The notes beneath the pieces were generated by a model. It was not told where the DNA came from. It was given only the letters and a program-made list of their open reading frames with translations, and did no database searches. This document shows positions 5,424 through 5,598 of a stretch of 5,598 bases of DNA, piece after piece (within the stretch, counting starts at the first letter, position 1; every line of letters begins with the position of its first letter). Source of the stretch: Bifidobacteriaceae bacterium (GTDB lineage: Bacteria; Actinomycetota; Actinomycetes; Actinomycetales; WQXJ01); NCBI GenBank assembly GCA_031258055.1, contig JAIRNM010000375.1, positions 1 to 5,598 on the forward strand, in the 5' to 3' direction. Position numbers and translations under genes: made by a program.

Positions 5424-5465
5424 TCCCGTGGCAACGAAGCACGGGATGCCCCACCCGGAAGGGGC
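5424..5465 (+). promoter_or_regulatory. Two tandem hairpins over the start of the lipoprotein gene
   Basis: TCCCGTG (5424-5430) pairs perfectly with CACGGGA (5440-5446) around a 9-nt loop; GCCCC (5448-5452) pairs with GGGGC (5461-5465) around an 8-nt loop. The first helix contains the GTG candidate start and ends on the A of the ATG candidate at 5446, so folding could hide either start. As DNA, the first repeat could also be an operator. No known riboswitch is recognised. Confidence 0.35.
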
Positions 5466-5598
5466 CAGTAATGCAGTCTCAAGAAGAGCTTTTTTGGGCG
5501 GCACGGCAGTTGTCGGCGGCACGGCTGCCCTGGTCGGCCTCGCGGCTTGCTCGCCCACCGAGCCGGAGGACGGTGGAGAGTCCAGTTCGCCGGGACAA
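5428..5598 (+). CDS. Twin-arginine-exported lipoprotein, N-terminus only
   Basis: The frame is open from the start codon to the window end. It encodes a Tat-type lipoprotein signal: the twin-arginine motif SRRAFLGG, a hydrophobic Gly/Ala/Val-rich stretch, then lipobox LAAC (Cys codon at 5548-5550), followed by an acidic Ser/Pro/Gly-rich linker usual for surface lipoproteins. The product would be folded in the cytoplasm, often around a cofactor, exported by Tat and anchored outside. Two starts are possible: GTG at 5428, placed for leaderless initiation, or ATG at 5446, with only a weak ribosome site (AGCACGGG). No start lies between 5446 and the arginines. The mature domain is outside the window, so function cannot be given; Rieske proteins, peroxidases and binding proteins are among those with such signals. 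It probably forms a separate unit from the ABC operon. Confidence 0.7.
   Translation, partial: MATKHGMPHPEGASNAVSRRAFLGGTAVVGGTAALVGLAACSPTEPEDGGESSSPGQ

Noticed and set aside
5424..5465. Guanidine-II (mini-ykkC) riboswitch
   Set aside because: Two tandem hairpins and an ACGA in the first loop recall it, but that loop is nine bases rather than the tetraloop and the second loop lacks ACGR.

Overview
The window looks like a chromosomal segment of a high-GC Gram-positive bacterium (Actinomycetota). Reasons: moderately high GC, strong AAGGAG-type ribosome sites, Ala/Pro-rich low-complexity tails, a twin-arginine lipoprotein signal, and a possible leaderless GTG gene. The genus cannot be named from this sequence.

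Layout. Bases 1-724 hold no intact gene: three copies of an 18-19 bp motif in exact 31-bp steps (51-131), a short coding-like remnant on the minus strand ending at 170, and a 14-bp palindrome (651-664). Bases 725-913 are the likely control region of the operon, with a GGGAAA-N18-GTT element like thiol-stress ECF sigma (SigR/SigH) promoters and a cluster of GAACG motifs. Bases 914-4831 are a four-gene plus-strand operon: a glutathionyl-hydroquinone-reductase-like (ECM4/YqjG family) transferase, then the lipoprotein binding protein, permease and ATPase of a polar-amino-acid ABC importer. The ATPase start overlaps the permease stop (ATGA). A stem-loop lies between the binding protein and the permease. 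Bases 4884-5252 hold the wreck of a second ECM4/YqjG-family gene, with a well-placed ribosome site, an apparent ATG to ATA start change, frameshifts, a large internal deletion and no catalytic cysteine. From 5428 a new gene begins, a Tat-exported lipoprotein cut by the window end, with a plausible promoter placed for leaderless initiation.

How the genes may work together. The binding protein, permease and ATPase form one importer of the family that takes up polar amino acids, including cystine. Sharing an operon with a thiol-transferase-fold enzyme, itself perhaps driven by a thiol-stress promoter, suggests import of a disulfide, thioether or thiol conjugate followed by reductive cleavage in the cytoplasm. 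The intact enzyme keeps the catalytic Cys and two active-site Tyr of the family, but two residues expected to hold the glutathione gamma-glutamyl group are replaced. It may use another thiol such as mycothiol. Substrate and cofactor are inference. The former fifth gene was a relative of the first, so the ancestral operon probably had a reductase at each end.
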